Shown in pieces: positions 34,452-42,958 of a DNA stretch of 56,792 bases; the stretch's first letter is position 1; every line of letters begins with the position of its first letter. The notes beneath the pieces are model-generated. The model did no database searches, had not been told where the DNA came from, and saw only the letters and a list, made by a program, of their open reading frames with translations. Location: positions 1 through 56,792 of the forward strand of contig JAOUKV010000021.1 of assembly GCA_029882355.1 (NCBI GenBank), in the 5' to 3' direction. The position numbers and the translations under genes are program-made. The DNA comes from Gammaproteobacteria bacterium. Its GTDB lineage: Bacteria > Pseudomonadota > Gammaproteobacteria > SZUA-229.

Positions 34452-34545
34452 CACCTACGGTTAACTTTGCAGTACCACACAAAGCCTCACCATCTGCGTA
34501 GGAAATTAAGCAACTCAAAGAGCTACACCTACGGTCTTTGACGAC
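34452..34545 (-). ncRNA. L10 leader-like cis-regulatory RNA
   Basis: The minus-strand RNA contains GACCGTAGGTG (34526-34536), an internal AGCTC-TTT-GAGTT hairpin, then CCTACGCAGATGGTG (34488-34502). CGTAGG pairs with CCTACG, and the AGATGGTG side belongs to the kink-turn arm known from bacterial L10 leaders, where L10(L12)4 binds. The 10-base ACCGTAGGTG recurs at 34452-34461 just before the terminator. Recognition is by conserved sequence pieces and location upstream of rplJ. Confidence 0.75.
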
Positions 34546-34569
34546 ACCGATAACTCGGCTGTCAAATAA

Positions 34570-34604
34570 TTGAGACATAAATGACATGGTCATTTATGTC
34601 TCAA
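34570..34604 (-). repeat. Perfect 16-base-pair inverted repeat after rplA
   Basis: TTGAGACATAAATGAC (34570-34585) and its exact complement (34589-34604) separated by three bases, 38 bases after the rplA stop. On the minus strand TTATTTGACAG follows. AT-rich and lacking a good T run, so it is only a weak terminator; it may be a 3'-end stabilising or RNase III-cleaved hairpin separating rplKA from rplJL. Confidence 0.75.
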
Positions 34605-34641
34605 ATTCTTTTACCCACTAACATAACGTGAGCCGATCAGA

Positions 34642-35334
34642 CTAACCTAAGGTAGACTGATCAACGACCAGGCCAGGGCCCATCGTTGTCGATACAGCGA
34701 CCTGACGAACATATACACCCTTTGCCGCTGTAGGCTTAGACTTGTGCAATGCTTCTATCAAGCCCTGAATATTTTCTTTCAGCGCGGCAACGTCGAACTT
34801 AACTGTCCCCACTGAACAATGAATAATACCAGCCTTGTCGACGCGATAACGAACCTGACCCGACTTTGCATTCTTAACAGCTGTTGCCACATCAGGAGTT
34901 ACAGTACCTACCTTAGGATTAGGCATCAGACCACGTGGACCCAAAATCTGACCCAACTGACCAACAACGCGCATTGCATCTGGCGAAGCAATAACAACAT
35001 CAAAATTCATTTCACCTTTCTTAACCAGTGCAGCAAGATCATCCATACCAACGATATCTGCACCAGCCGCTTTAGCTGCTACAGCATTTTCACCATCAGT
35101 AAACACAGCGACGCGAACTTCTTTACCGGTACCATTAGGTAACACGGTTGCACCACGAACTACCTGGTCACTTTTCTTAGGATCAACACCTAGATTGACA
35201 GCAACATCAACCGACTCAGTAAATTTAACCGAAGATAAATCTTTCAATAAAGCTAGAGCTTCTTCAATAGGGTAATGCTTATCTGCAACCACTTTTTCAG
35301 CAATAGCTTTTGCACGTTTTGTTAACTTAGCCAT
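34642..35334 (-). CDS. rplA: 50S ribosomal protein L1
   Basis: L1-stalk protein that moves deacylated tRNA through the E site; in E. coli it represses the rplKA messenger. 230 residues ([39 protein letters not shown]). Its ATG overlaps the rplK stop by one base. 269 bases separate it from rplJ; these hold the inverted repeat, leader RNA and terminator listed separately. Confidence 0.99.
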   Translation of the reverse strand: MAKLTKRAKAIAEKVVADKHYPIEEALALLKDLSSVKFTESVDVAVNLGVDPKKSDQVVRGATVLPNGTGKEVRVAVFTDGENAVAAKAAGADIVGMDDLAALVKKGEMNFDVVIASPDAMRVVGQLGQILGPRGLMPNPKVGTVTPDVATAVKNAKSGQVRYRVDKAGIIHCSVGTVKFDVAALKENIQGLIEALHKSKPTAAKGVYVRQVAVSTTMGPGLVVDQSTLG

Positions 35335-35768
35335 TATTTAACACCCTCAGTTTCAAGACCCATACTGCGAGCAGTACCAGCGATGGTACGGACTGCGGCA
35401 TCCATATCTACAGCAGTTAAGTCTTCCATTTTAGTGCTTGCAATCTCTTCAAGTTGAGCACGACTCACTTTGCCCACTTTTTTTACATTAGGCACAGCAC
35501 TACCGCTTTTAAGACCTGCTGCTTTTAGCAACAAGACTGAAGCTGGTGGTGTTTTTGTAATAAAGGTAAAACTTTTGTCACTGTAAACAGTAATAACAAC
35601 CGGAATCGGCAAGTCTTTCTCTACACTTTGAGTTTTTGCGTTGAACGCCTTACAAAACTCCATAATGTTAACACCGTGCTGACCCAATGCAGGACCAACC
35701 GGTGGACTTGGATTCGCGCTACCTGCAGGAACTTGCAGCTTTATATATGCATCTACTTTCTTTGCCAT
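35334..35768 (-). CDS. rplK: 50S ribosomal protein L11
   Basis: GTPase-centre protein, thiostrepton site and activator of RelA. 144 residues with [20 protein letters not shown] and [18 protein letters not shown] at the N-terminus, where the proline-rich switch lies, and [15 protein letters not shown] at the C-terminus. Translationally coupled to rplA (TAATG). Confidence 0.99.
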   Translation of the reverse strand: MAKKVDAYIKLQVPAGSANPSPPVGPALGQHGVNIMEFCKAFNAKTQSVEKDLPIPVVITVYSDKSFTFITKTPPASVLLLKAAGLKSGSAVPNVKKVGKVSRAQLEEIASTKMEDLTAVDMDAAVRTIAGTARSMGLETEGVK

Positions 35769-35790
35769 GATCTTTCTCCCGGGTCCAAAC

Positions 35791-35811
35791 GCCTTGCTCT
35801 TACGTCAAGGC
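35791..35811 (-). promoter_or_regulatory. Hairpin in the rplK leader, possible L1 operator
   Basis: GCCTTG and CAAGGC (35806-35811 / 35791-35796 on the minus strand) can pair across a nine-base loop, preceded by GGGGA and followed by GGACCCGGGAG near the rplK ribosome site. E. coli L1 binds a leader stem in this place. The match to the L1 recognition elements was not verified. Confidence 0.45.
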
Positions 35812-35830
35812 TCCCCGACAAGTTATTAAA

Positions 35831-36364
35831 CTAGCCTTTCTCTACCTGACCGAACTCAAGTTCGACAGGTGTTGAGCGACCAAATATCAATACCGCTACT
35901 TTCAAACGGTTACGAGCGTAATCAACTTCTTCAACTACGCCATTAAAATCATTAAACGGTCCTTCTGTAACACGAACCACTTCGCCAGGCTGATACAGAA
36001 CTTTAGGCTTAGGCTTCTCAACCCCTTCCTGAATTGCACCAATAATTGCCATCGCTTCTTTTTCAGTTATTGGTGCAGGCTTATCCTTAGTACCACCAAT
36101 AAAACCCATTACCTTGGGCACATCTTTAACCAGATGCCAGGTTTCATCATTCATTTCCATCTCAACCAGAACATAACCCGGAAAAAACTTACGTTCTGAA
36201 CGACGCTTAGCACCATCTCTAATCTCAACCACTTCTTCAGTGGGAATTAGAATTTGACCGAACATGTCTTCCATGCCAGCCAGACGAACGTGCTCTTCGA
36301 TTGAGGCTTTTACCTTGCCCTCAAAATTCGAATACGCGTGCACTACATACCACTGTTTAGACAC
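35831..36364 (-). CDS. nusG: Transcription elongation/antitermination factor NusG
   Basis: Binds RNA polymerase through its N-terminal domain and Rho or S10 through its KOW domain. 177 residues: [40 protein letters not shown], and the KOW segment [20 protein letters not shown]. Six bases after secE, the usual pair. Confidence 0.99.
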   Translation of the reverse strand: MSKQWYVVHAYSNFEGKVKASIEEHVRLAGMEDMFGQILIPTEEVVEIRDGAKRRSERKFFPGYVLVEMEMNDETWHLVKDVPKVMGFIGGTKDKPAPITEKEAMAIIGAIQEGVEKPKPKVLYQPGEVVRVTEGPFNDFNGVVEEVDYARNRLKVAVLIFGRSTPVELEFGQVEKG

Positions 36365-36370
36365 CGATTA

Positions 36371-36748
36371 TCACCCTCGCCCGGTCAAATACTGCACTGC
36401 ATTAACCAACATCATATCGATGATCCAGAGAAATATACCCAGAACGATTACGGCAACAATCACCATTAACGTTGTTTGTATTGTTTCCTGACGTGTAGGC
36501 CAAACCACTTTACGCACTTCAGCGCGTGATTCTCGACCAAAGCCAACAACAGACTGACCCAGATTCGTCGTGTAGACCGTACCCAGCGCAATAAGCACAA
36601 ACACAAGCAAACCGAGCACTCGATAAATCAAGCCCTCAGTTTCGTAATAGTAGAAACCAGCAACGCCAGCTACCAATAATGTAATTGATAACAACAGCTT
36701 TACTGTATCTAACTTATCTGTAACTTCTATTTCGGTCTTGGCGACCAT
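36371..36748 (-). CDS. secE: Protein translocase subunit SecE
   Basis: Clamp subunit of SecYEG. 125 residues with three predicted membrane spans (about residues 17-32, 38-57 and 92-115), the enterobacterial-type long form. The conserved cytoplasmic amphipathic part RESRAEVRKVVWPTRQETIQ precedes the last span. It lies 23 bases after tRNA-Trp and is probably on the same transcript. Confidence 0.98.
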   Translation of the reverse strand: MVAKTEIEVTDKLDTVKLLLSITLLVAGVAGFYYYETEGLIYRVLGLLVFVLIALGTVYTTNLGQSVVGFGRESRAEVRKVVWPTRQETIQTTLMVIVAVIVLGIFLWIIDMMLVNAVQYLTGRG

Positions 36749-36771
36749 CTGCTAACTACCTGTCTAAATGT

Positions 36772-36847
36772 TGGCAGGCCAGGAGGGACTCGAACCCCCA
36801 ACCTGCGGTTTTGGAGACCGCTGCTCTACCAATTGAGCCACTGGCCT
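36772..36847 (-). tRNA. tRNA-Trp (CCA)
   Basis: 76 bases including encoded CCA. Acceptor AGGCCAG pairs with CTGGCCT; D-loop GGCTCAATTGGTAGAGC; anticodon loop CTCCAAA with CCA; T-arm GGGGGTTCGAGTCCC. Located between tuf copy 2 and secE, a common position outside the enterics. Confidence 0.98.
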
Positions 36848-36857
36848 AAACTGTATA

Positions 36858-36887
36858 CGGGAGGAATGGAAAAAACCACACCTCCCG
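36858..36887 (-). other. Stem-loop between tuf copy 2 and tRNA-Trp
   Basis: CGGGAGGTGTGG and CCATTCCTCCCG (minus strand) form a 12-position stem with one mismatch and one G-U pair around a TTTTTT loop. No T tail follows, so it is more likely a processing or 3'-protecting structure separating the tuf messenger from the tRNA than a terminator. Confidence 0.6.
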
Positions 36888-36917
36888 CACATTACTCTTT
36901 CAATCTAAAACTACTAA

Positions 36918-38108
36918 TTACTCAATAATTTTAGATACAACACCAGCACCAACGGTGCGGCCACCCTCACGAATCGCAAAGCGTAAGCCTTCTTCCATCG
37001 CAATTGGGTTAATCAAGGTCACTACCATTTTCACGTTATCACCAGGCATAACCATTTCTACGCCTTCTGGAAGATCACATGCACCAGTTACATCCGTGGT
37101 ACGGAAGTAGAACTGTGGACGGTAGTTGTTGAAGAATGGTGTGTGACGACCACCTTCATCTTTGCTCAGTACATAGACTTCGCATTCGAATTTTGTGTGC
37201 GGTTTTACGCTGCCGGGTTTACAACATACCTGGCCACGCTCTACTTCTTCACGTTTCAGACCACGTAGCAACAAACCGACGTTATCACCTGCTTCTCCAC
37301 GATCCAGCAATTTGCGGAACATTTCTACACCGGTACACGTGGTACTTTGTGTATCGCGAATACCGACGATTTCTATTTCTTCACCAACGTTGACTACGCC
37401 ACGCTCAATACGACCAGTTACTACTGTTCCACGACCTGAGATTGAGAACACGTCCTCAACTGGCATTAGGAATGGCTGGTCAATGGCGCGTTCTGGCTGT
37501 GGAATATATTCATCCATGGCCGCAACCAATTTAAGCACTGATGGCACGCCGATCTCTGAGGTGTCGCCTTCTAACGCTTTCAGCGCTGAACCAACAATGA
37601 TCGGAGTATCGTCGCCTGGGAAGTCATAAGCATCCAATAACTCACGAAGCTCCATTTCGACTAATTCGATCAGCTCTTCATCATCAACCATGTCTGCCTT
37701 GTTCATGTACACCAGAACATAAGGCACGCCTACCTGACGTGATAACAGGATGTGCTCACGCGTTTGTGGCATTGGGCCGTCTGCAGCTGAACATACCAGA
37801 ATTGCGCCGTCCATTTGAGCCGCACCGGTAATCATGTTCTTTACGTAGTCAGCATGCCCAGGACAGTCAACGTGTGCGTAGTGACGGCTTTCACTTTCAT
37901 ACTCTACGTGTGAGGTAGAGATGGTGATACCACGTGCACGCTCTTCAGGTGCATTATCAATTTGATCAAATGCTTTAACTTCGCCACCCTGGGCTTCGGC
38001 CATTACTTTGGTCAAAGCAGCAGTCAGTGTTGTTTTACCATGATCCACGTGACCAATTGTGCCGACGTTTACATGGGGCTTGTTTCTTTCGAATTTTTCC
38101 TTTGACAT
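36918..38108 (-). CDS. tuf: Elongation factor Tu, copy 2 (tRNA-tufB operon)
   Basis: Product identical to the copy at 20386-21576 (396 residues). Same [14 protein letters not shown] and NKAD motifs. DNA identity extends through the stop codon and a few bases beyond, but ends within codons 2-3 at the 5' side. Upstream it has the strong ribosome site GGGGAGG, distinct from copy 1. It is embedded between tRNA-Thr(GGT) and tRNA-Trp, so it is transcribed from the stable-RNA promoter at about 38.65 kb. Confidence 0.99.
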   Translation of the reverse strand: MSKEKFERNKPHVNVGTIGHVDHGKTTLTAALTKVMAEAQGGEVKAFDQIDNAPEERARGITISTSHVEYESESRHYAHVDCPGHADYVKNMITGAAQMDGAILVCSAADGPMPQTREHILLSRQVGVPYVLVYMNKADMVDDEELIELVEMELRELLDAYDFPGDDTPIIVGSALKALEGDTSEIGVPSVLKLVAAMDEYIPQPERAIDQPFLMPVEDVFSISGRGTVVTGRIERGVVNVGEEIEIVGIRDTQSTTCTGVEMFRKLLDRGEAGDNVGLLLRGLKREEVERGQVCCKPGSVKPHTKFECEVYVLSKDEGGRHTPFFNNYRPQFYFRTTDVTGACDLPEGVEMVMPGDNVKMVVTLINPIAMEEGLRFAIREGGRTVGAGVVSKIIE

Positions 38109-38164
38109 TTTAAATGCCTCCCCAGATCTTAATTGTTACTGTTAATAATACTTAATAAATAATA

Positions 38165-38240
<76 letters not shown>

Positions 38241-38265
38241 AAAAACCCTCTGTGCTCTATACAAA

Positions 38266-38339
38266 TGGAGCGGGTGATGGGAATCGAACCCACGTATTCA
38301 GCTTGGAAGGCTGAAGTTCTACCATTGAACTACACCCGC
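38266..38339 (-). tRNA. tRNA-Gly (TCC)
   Basis: 74 bases with CCA. Acceptor GCGGGTG/CACCCGC; D-arm TAGTTCAATGGTAGAAC; anticodon TCC in CTTCCAA; T-arm GTGGGTTCGATTCCCAT. Equivalent in position to E. coli glyT. Confidence 0.98.
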
Positions 38340-38380
38340 AATCTGTCAACGCCTCCAGCCTGTACTCAGTCCTATCAAAA

Positions 38381-38465
38381 TGGTGGAGGGGGGAGGATTC
38401 GAACCTCCGAAGGTAGAACCAGCAGATTTACAATCTGCCCCCTTTGGCCGCTCGGGAACCCCTCC
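38381..38465 (-). tRNA. tRNA-Tyr (GTA)
   Basis: 85 bases with CCA and a long class II variable arm (CTGGTTCTACCTTC region). Acceptor GGAGGGG; anticodon GTA in ATTGTAAATC; T-arm AGGTTCGAATCCT. Equivalent in position to E. coli tyrU. Confidence 0.98.
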
Positions 38466-38540
38466 AAAATCAAGCCGCGTATAATGCTTGAGCACAACGC
38501 AACTGTCAACAGCAACATGAGCTACTGTTGATAAAAAAAC

Positions 38541-38616
38541 TGGAGCCGGTGACAGGAGTTGAACCCACGACATCCTCATTACAAGTGAGGCGCTCTACCA
38601 ACTGAGCTACACCGGC
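38541..38616 (-). tRNA. tRNA-Thr (TGT)
   Basis: 76 bases with CCA. Acceptor GCCGGTG/CACCGGC; D-arm TAGCTCAGTTGGTAGAGC; anticodon stem CCTCA with TGT in CTTGTAA; T-arm GTGGGTTCAACTCCTGT. First gene of the tRNA-tuf operon. Confidence 0.98.
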
Positions 38617-38632
38617 GTTTTACAGGCGGGCA

Positions 38633-38661
38633 ATTTTAGGGAAAGCGGCCAACTAAAGCAA
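38633..38661 (-). promoter_or_regulatory. Promoter of the tRNA-tuf-secE-nusG transcript
   Basis: Minus-strand TTGCTT (38656-38661), 17-base spacer, TAAAAT (38633-38638), then a GC-rich discriminator TGCCCGCC typical of stable-RNA promoters, 16 bases before the tRNA-Thr(TGT) 5' end. A-rich sequence lies upstream of the -35 box and could serve as an UP element. Confidence 0.75.
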
Positions 38662-38699
38662 TGCGCTTTTGAAGATAAAACAGGGTTTTTTCAGCTTTT

Positions 38700-39380
38700 T
38701 TACGAACAATCTCTGACCAGACGATTAATTTTACCCGATAAGTACTTTTCAAAAGTTATTTCAGGAATGATTTCACCCAAAGCAACTTCATAATCCAGCC
38801 AGTAAATCGTGTAATCCTTGAACAATGCTTCAACTTCAGGCTTAAAACCTAGTTTAGCCATGCTTGCCGCATGATCGTATGCACGGTTTTTCTCCCTGAA
38901 ATGCCCCAGTGAAATTGCGTTTAGTTTTGGCTCTTTCTTTACGATGAAGTAATCTTTAACATTTTTTGACTTTAAACGATCCGCCAAAACTTTTGCCTTG
39001 TCATAATCCCCAGCCGGTTTCAGATACACCCAGAACATTGCCTGCTCTTTTTCATCATGACTTCTAAACGAGGCATCGACGACATATTTTTTTATACCTC
39101 GGGTAACAGCTCTTAATTTTTCCAAATCCCTGAACGGCCCCAGGGTGAAACACTGCCTTTTAACGACAATACTCTCGTCTGCACCTTGACTGGATTCCGG
39201 CGCTGCCTCACTCTCATAAATCACCTCAGCAACCGAATCCTTACCAATTTCACTCAGCAGGATAATTTTTGGCGCATTTCTGTTCGCTAATGGAATACTC
39301 ACAATTTCTTCTGGCCGACTCAATTCCCATGCCACATAAGCAAAGTTCAATACCAATACAAATAAAAACAACCAACGCAT
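38700..39380 (-). CDS. Membrane-anchored SPOR-like domain protein
   Basis: 226 residues. A hydrophobic N-terminus (MRWLFLFVLVLNFAYVAWEL) gives one membrane anchor with the rest probably periplasmic. A low-complexity acidic linker is followed by a segment at about residues 77-190 (CFTLGPFRDLEKLRA, MFWVYLKPAGDYDKAKVLA, AISLGHFREKNRAYDHA) with the spacing of a divergent SPOR domain, which in other proteins binds denuded peptidoglycan at division sites. An uncharacterised SPOR-type protein next to coaX and birA is usual in Pseudomonas-like genomes. The exact role is unknown. Confidence 0.75.
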   Translation of the reverse strand: MRWLFLFVLVLNFAYVAWELSRPEEIVSIPLANRNAPKIILLSEIGKDSVAEVIYESEAAPESSQGADESIVVKRQCFTLGPFRDLEKLRAVTRGIKKYVVDASFRSHDEKEQAMFWVYLKPAGDYDKAKVLADRLKSKNVKDYFIVKKEPKLNAISLGHFREKNRAYDHAASMAKLGFKPEVEALFKDYTIYWLDYEVALGEIIPEITFEKYLSGKINRLVRDCS

Positions 39381-39443
39381 GCCTTTTCTATTCCAATTAA
39401 ATTATCGTTATTTTCCAGTTAAAAAATATAGACCAAAGCGTCT

Positions 39444-40181
39444 TTATTGCTGCGAGGCGTAATACAGACCATACAAGACCAGATGTGGCTCCAAATGAAT
39501 ACCTTCAATCCTATCAAGAAGAGGTAACATTTTCTCCGCCATGCCACCAGTTATTATCACTCGCATATCTTTACCTAAACGTTTTCTTGCCGATTCACAT
39601 ACTTCCAATAAGCCTGCTTGCAACATATGCAATGTACCACTGGTCACAGCATCCGCTGTATTAATTGCAAAGCCAGGGCAGTCACCCTCCACATTTCTCA
39701 CACCCACTGTATTCTGTAACAGGGAATTTCGCATCATGTTCAAACCAGGCATAATTCGACCGCCTCGATGCACCCCGCCTGCATCCATCAAATCAACGGT
39801 AACAGCCGTACCCACATCAAGAATACAGACAGGCTCTTTATATAACTTTTTTGCACCCAACAAAGCCGCCCAGCGATCCACTCCGTGGTCTTCAGGCTCG
39901 GGATACATATTAAAAACTCCGCCCAGCTCTGAGGTGGTACGCAAAAATATTGGTTCTATAGACCACTCCTTGCGGATCCAGTCCGCCAGCGTCTGCTCGA
40001 CATCCTGCCCGGCAACACAGGAAACCCAAACAGTATCCTGATAGGGAGCGCCGGAATAAATTTTGTCAAAAGTAGCATGCAGCGAGTCTTTTTCGTAACT
40101 ACTATCCTCAGCAAGAATCAGCTGCCCTTCCTGCCACATACCCCATTTGATGCCGCTGTTGCCAATATCAATCGTTAACAT
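39444..40181 (-). CDS. coaX: Type III pantothenate kinase
   Basis: ATP-dependent first step of coenzyme A synthesis, the acetyl-CoA-insensitive form. 245 residues of the ASKHA fold: phosphate loop MLTIDIGNSGIKWGMW, substrate region DHGVDRWAALLGAKKLY, and DVGTAVTVDLMDAGG with GGRIMPGLNMMRNSL. The ATG overlaps the end of birA by 14 bases, so the two are probably co-translated. Confidence 0.96.
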   Translation of the reverse strand: MLTIDIGNSGIKWGMWQEGQLILAEDSSYEKDSLHATFDKIYSGAPYQDTVWVSCVAGQDVEQTLADWIRKEWSIEPIFLRTTSELGGVFNMYPEPEDHGVDRWAALLGAKKLYKEPVCILDVGTAVTVDLMDAGGVHRGGRIMPGLNMMRNSLLQNTVGVRNVEGDCPGFAINTADAVTSGTLHMLQAGLLEVCESARKRLGKDMRVIITGGMAEKMLPLLDRIEGIHLEPHLVLYGLYYASQQ

Positions 40182-40974
40182 TACTCGCCTTTCTCAAACT
40201 TATATCCGCGCTATTAAATAGTTGTGGTTCGCCTTCAATTAAAATCCGAATCTCTCCATTTTTCTCGAAACCATCCACTACACCCTGCATCACCTGTCCA
40301 CCTTCTAGATAAACATTAACGATCTGTCGCATGCAAACATCATATTGCTCCTGATACTCCATCATCAAATTATGCTTAGCATGAGTAAAGGCTTCACAGA
40401 CAGCTATACACTCATGCAACAATGCACCCGCCACCTTATTTCGATCAGGCGGACATTCTAAACCCAATGATGAAACAATATCTGTCCAGGGTTGCGTCGG
40501 CACATCCGCTAACTCATCGGACAATTTAAAATTCAGACCAACACCTATAATTGCAGTGGTTGATTTAGCTGTAATCTGCGAGGTCTCGATAAGAATACCC
40601 GCAATCTTCTTATCATCAAGCAACACATCATTCGGCCACTTAAGTCCGACTTGCTGCAAGCCTAAATCCTTTAACACTCTGGCCACGGCTACTCCCATAG
40701 CCAAAGGCAAACAGCCCAGCGCATTCACCGGCAAGTCAAACTTCCAGGCCAGACTCAAATATATACTGCCGCCTGCTGGCGAAAACCAGACTTTACCACG
40801 ACGACCACGCCCCTGCGTCTGCTCTTCAGCAAAACAGGCCAGAGGCAATATACTGCCCTGCTTAACTTTCAGTAAAGCCTGCTCATTAGTCGAATCTATT
40901 TTTTCAAACAGCCATAACTCACAATCACGGTTAAGACTTTGCCGTATTTGATCAAGATCCAAGCCTCTTATCAT
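40168..40974 (-). CDS. birA: Biotin-[acetyl-CoA-carboxylase] ligase without DNA-binding domain
   Basis: Attaches biotin to the biotin carboxyl carrier protein via biotinyl-AMP. From the ATG at 40972-40974 it is 268 residues; a TTG five codons upstream is possible but less likely. Catalytic motifs: STNEQALLKV, the adenylate loop GRGRRGKVWFSPAGGSIYLS, and LKWPNDVLLDDKKIAGILIE. The product starts directly at the catalytic domain, about 50 residues shorter than E. coli BirA and with no winged helix, so it should be an enzyme only and not a bio-operon repressor. Confidence 0.93.
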   Translation of the reverse strand: MIRGLDLDQIRQSLNRDCELWLFEKIDSTNEQALLKVKQGSILPLACFAEEQTQGRGRRGKVWFSPAGGSIYLSLAWKFDLPVNALGCLPLAMGVAVARVLKDLGLQQVGLKWPNDVLLDDKKIAGILIETSQITAKSTTAIIGVGLNFKLSDELADVPTQPWTDIVSSLGLECPPDRNKVAGALLHECIAVCEAFTHAKHNLMMEYQEQYDVCMRQIVNVYLEGGQVMQGVVDGFEKNGEIRILIEGEPQLFNSADISLRKASNVND

Positions 40975-41141
40975 AAAAGAAATCCGCAACCGCTAAACAA
41001 GAACCATTCAAAGCCCAGTATTCAAGCAGGTAACCACCTGATACACAACAAATAAAAGTAACTTAATCACAAGGCAAGAGTCAAAATAAGCATGTACAAT
41101 ACGCCGCCATACATCAGCAACAAATAAAATGTAATCTAGAT

Positions 41142-42818
41142 ATGACTAACGAAGAAAAAACTACCCCCACCAATTTCATTCAAAACATTATTCAGGATGA
41201 TCTAGATACGGGCAAGCACAGCGCGATACAAACCCGTTTCCCGCCTGAACCAAATGGTTACCTTCATATCGGCCACGCCAAATCCATCTGCCTGAACTTT
41301 GGCATGGCTAAACAGTTTGGCGGTAAATGCAATCTTCGTTTTGACGACACCAACCCCGACAAAGAAGAAGCCGAGTACATGCACGCCATTGAAGAAGACG
41401 TAAAGTGGCTAGGCTTTGAATGGAATGAATTGCACCATGCTTCAGATTACTTTAATCATTTATATATGTACGCAGTCAAACTTATCACCGAAGGTAAGGC
41501 TTATGTCGATAGTTTAAGCGCCGATGAAATACGCGAATATCGTGGCACCTTGAAAGAAGCGGGTAAAAACAGCCCACACCGTGATCGCAGTATGGAAGAA
41601 AATTTAGGCATGTTCCAGCGTATGAAGGAAGGTGAATTCGAAGATGGCGCACACGTACTACGTGCCAAAATTGATATGGCATCGCCCAATATGAATATGC
41701 GTGATCCCGCCTTATATCGCATCAAACGCACACACCATCACCGCACTGGTGATGATTGGGTGATTTACCCTATGTATGATTTCACCCATTGCCTGTCTGA
41801 TTCCATCGAAGGCATCACACACTCTCTATGCACACTGGAATTTGCCGATCATCGCCCGCTTTATGACTGGGTGATCGATGAAGTCAAAGCACCCTGCCAT
41901 CCGCAGCAGATTGAATTCTCCCGTCTGGAACTGAAATACACCATCACCAGTAAACGCAAATTACATCAGCTGGTTGATGAAGGTCACGTCAACGGCTGGG
42001 ATGATCCACGCATGACCACCATTTCCGGTATTCGTCGTCGTGGTTATACACCGGCTTCTATTCGCGATTTTTGTGACCGTATCGGCGTCACCAGAAAAGA
42101 TAGCTCGATTGAAATGGCCGTGCTGGAAAATTGCATTCGTGAAGATCTCAACGAACACGCAATCCGTGTTATGGGTGTGATTAATCCACTCAAAGTCACC
42201 ATCGAAAATTATCCCGATGGTCAAGTTGAAGAAATGGAAGCACAGAACCACCCGCAGAACCCGGACATGGGCACACGCACCGTTCCATTTACAAAAACAC
42301 TGTACATCGAACATGATGATTTCATGGAAGACGCACCGAAAAAATTCTTCCGCCTGTCTGTTGGTCGCGAAGTTCGTTTACGTTATGCCTATTACATCAC
42401 CTGCACCGACATAGTGAAAAATGAACAGGGCGAAATCATTGAGTTGATCTGTAGCTACGACCCAGAAACCAAAGGCGGTTCATCACCAGATGGTCGCAAA
42501 GTTAAAGGGACAATTCACTGGGTTTCTGCCGAGCATGCTATTGATGCACAGGTGAATGCATATGACAGGTTATTTACGCACCCGAATCCTGGCAGCACGG
42601 ATAACTATATCGAGCATCTAAATCCAGAGTCACTGACAGTATTGAAAAACTGCAAGCTGGAGCCATCACTAGCTAACGCCAATACCAACAAACATTATCA
42701 GTTTGAACGTACCGGTTATTTTGTATTAGATAAGGACAGCAGCAGTGACGCATTAATTTTCAATCGCACTGCCACCTTACGTGATACCTGGGCAAAACTC
42801 GATAAACAGAACACCTGA
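41142..42818 (+). CDS. glnS: Glutaminyl-tRNA synthetase
   Basis: Class I synthetase charging tRNA-Gln directly, so this organism does not rely only on the transamidation route. 558 residues: HIGH motif in [37 protein letters not shown]-equivalent in [16 protein letters not shown], and the beta-barrel anticodon-binding half to the end. A TACAAT hexamer at 41095-41100 could be the -10 box; its -35 is weak. Upstream is divergent birA; downstream it converges on tyrS across a repeat-bearing space. Confidence 0.98.
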   Translation: MTNEEKTTPTNFIQNIIQDDLDTGKHSAIQTRFPPEPNGYLHIGHAKSICLNFGMAKQFGGKCNLRFDDTNPDKEEAEYMHAIEEDVKWLGFEWNELHHASDYFNHLYMYAVKLITEGKAYVDSLSADEIREYRGTLKEAGKNSPHRDRSMEENLGMFQRMKEGEFEDGAHVLRAKIDMASPNMNMRDPALYRIKRTHHHRTGDDWVIYPMYDFTHCLSDSIEGITHSLCTLEFADHRPLYDWVIDEVKAPCHPQQIEFSRLELKYTITSKRKLHQLVDEGHVNGWDDPRMTTISGIRRRGYTPASIRDFCDRIGVTRKDSSIEMAVLENCIREDLNEHAIRVMGVINPLKVTIENYPDGQVEEMEAQNHPQNPDMGTRTVPFTKTLYIEHDDFMEDAPKKFFRLSVGREVRLRYAYYITCTDIVKNEQGEIIELICSYDPETKGGSSPDGRKVKGTIHWVSAEHAIDAQVNAYDRLFTHPNPGSTDNYIEHLNPESLTVLKNCKLEPSLANANTNKHYQFERTGYFVLDKDSSSDALIFNRTATLRDTWAKLDKQNT

Positions 42819-42833
42819 GAAAACCAGGATGCC

Positions 42834-42952
42834 GCCGACCCGTCGGCAGTGGTGGGTAGCCCCGCACCCATCCCACTAAAATACCCGATAATGATGGAAC
42901 CTCTCACTGGCAAGCCAAGTGGTTATGCATTCCCACGCGGAGCATGGGAACG
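42834..42952. repeat. Palindromic repeats between glnS and tyrS, including a REP-type unit
   Basis: The 140-base space has three inverted repeats: GCCGAC/GTCGGC (42834-42847), TGGGT/ACCCA (42853-42870), and GCATTCCCACGCGGAGCATG with GGAACG (42927-42952; TTCCCA pairs with TGGGAA). The last resembles the extragenic palindromes of the form CGTTCCCA...TGGGAATGC scattered in many Gammaproteobacteria and associated with REP-associated tyrosine transposases. None has a T run, so the unit may serve as a transcript end only by structure. Confidence 0.65.
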
Positions 42953-42958
42953 GGAAAA

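Noticed and set aside
34560-34565. Perfect TTGACA on the minus strand before the L10 leader
   Set aside because: No -10-like hexamer at 16-18 bases, so not called as a promoter.
39541-40041. 166-codon plus-strand frame over coaX
   Set aside because: Antisense shadow of a clear pantothenate kinase.
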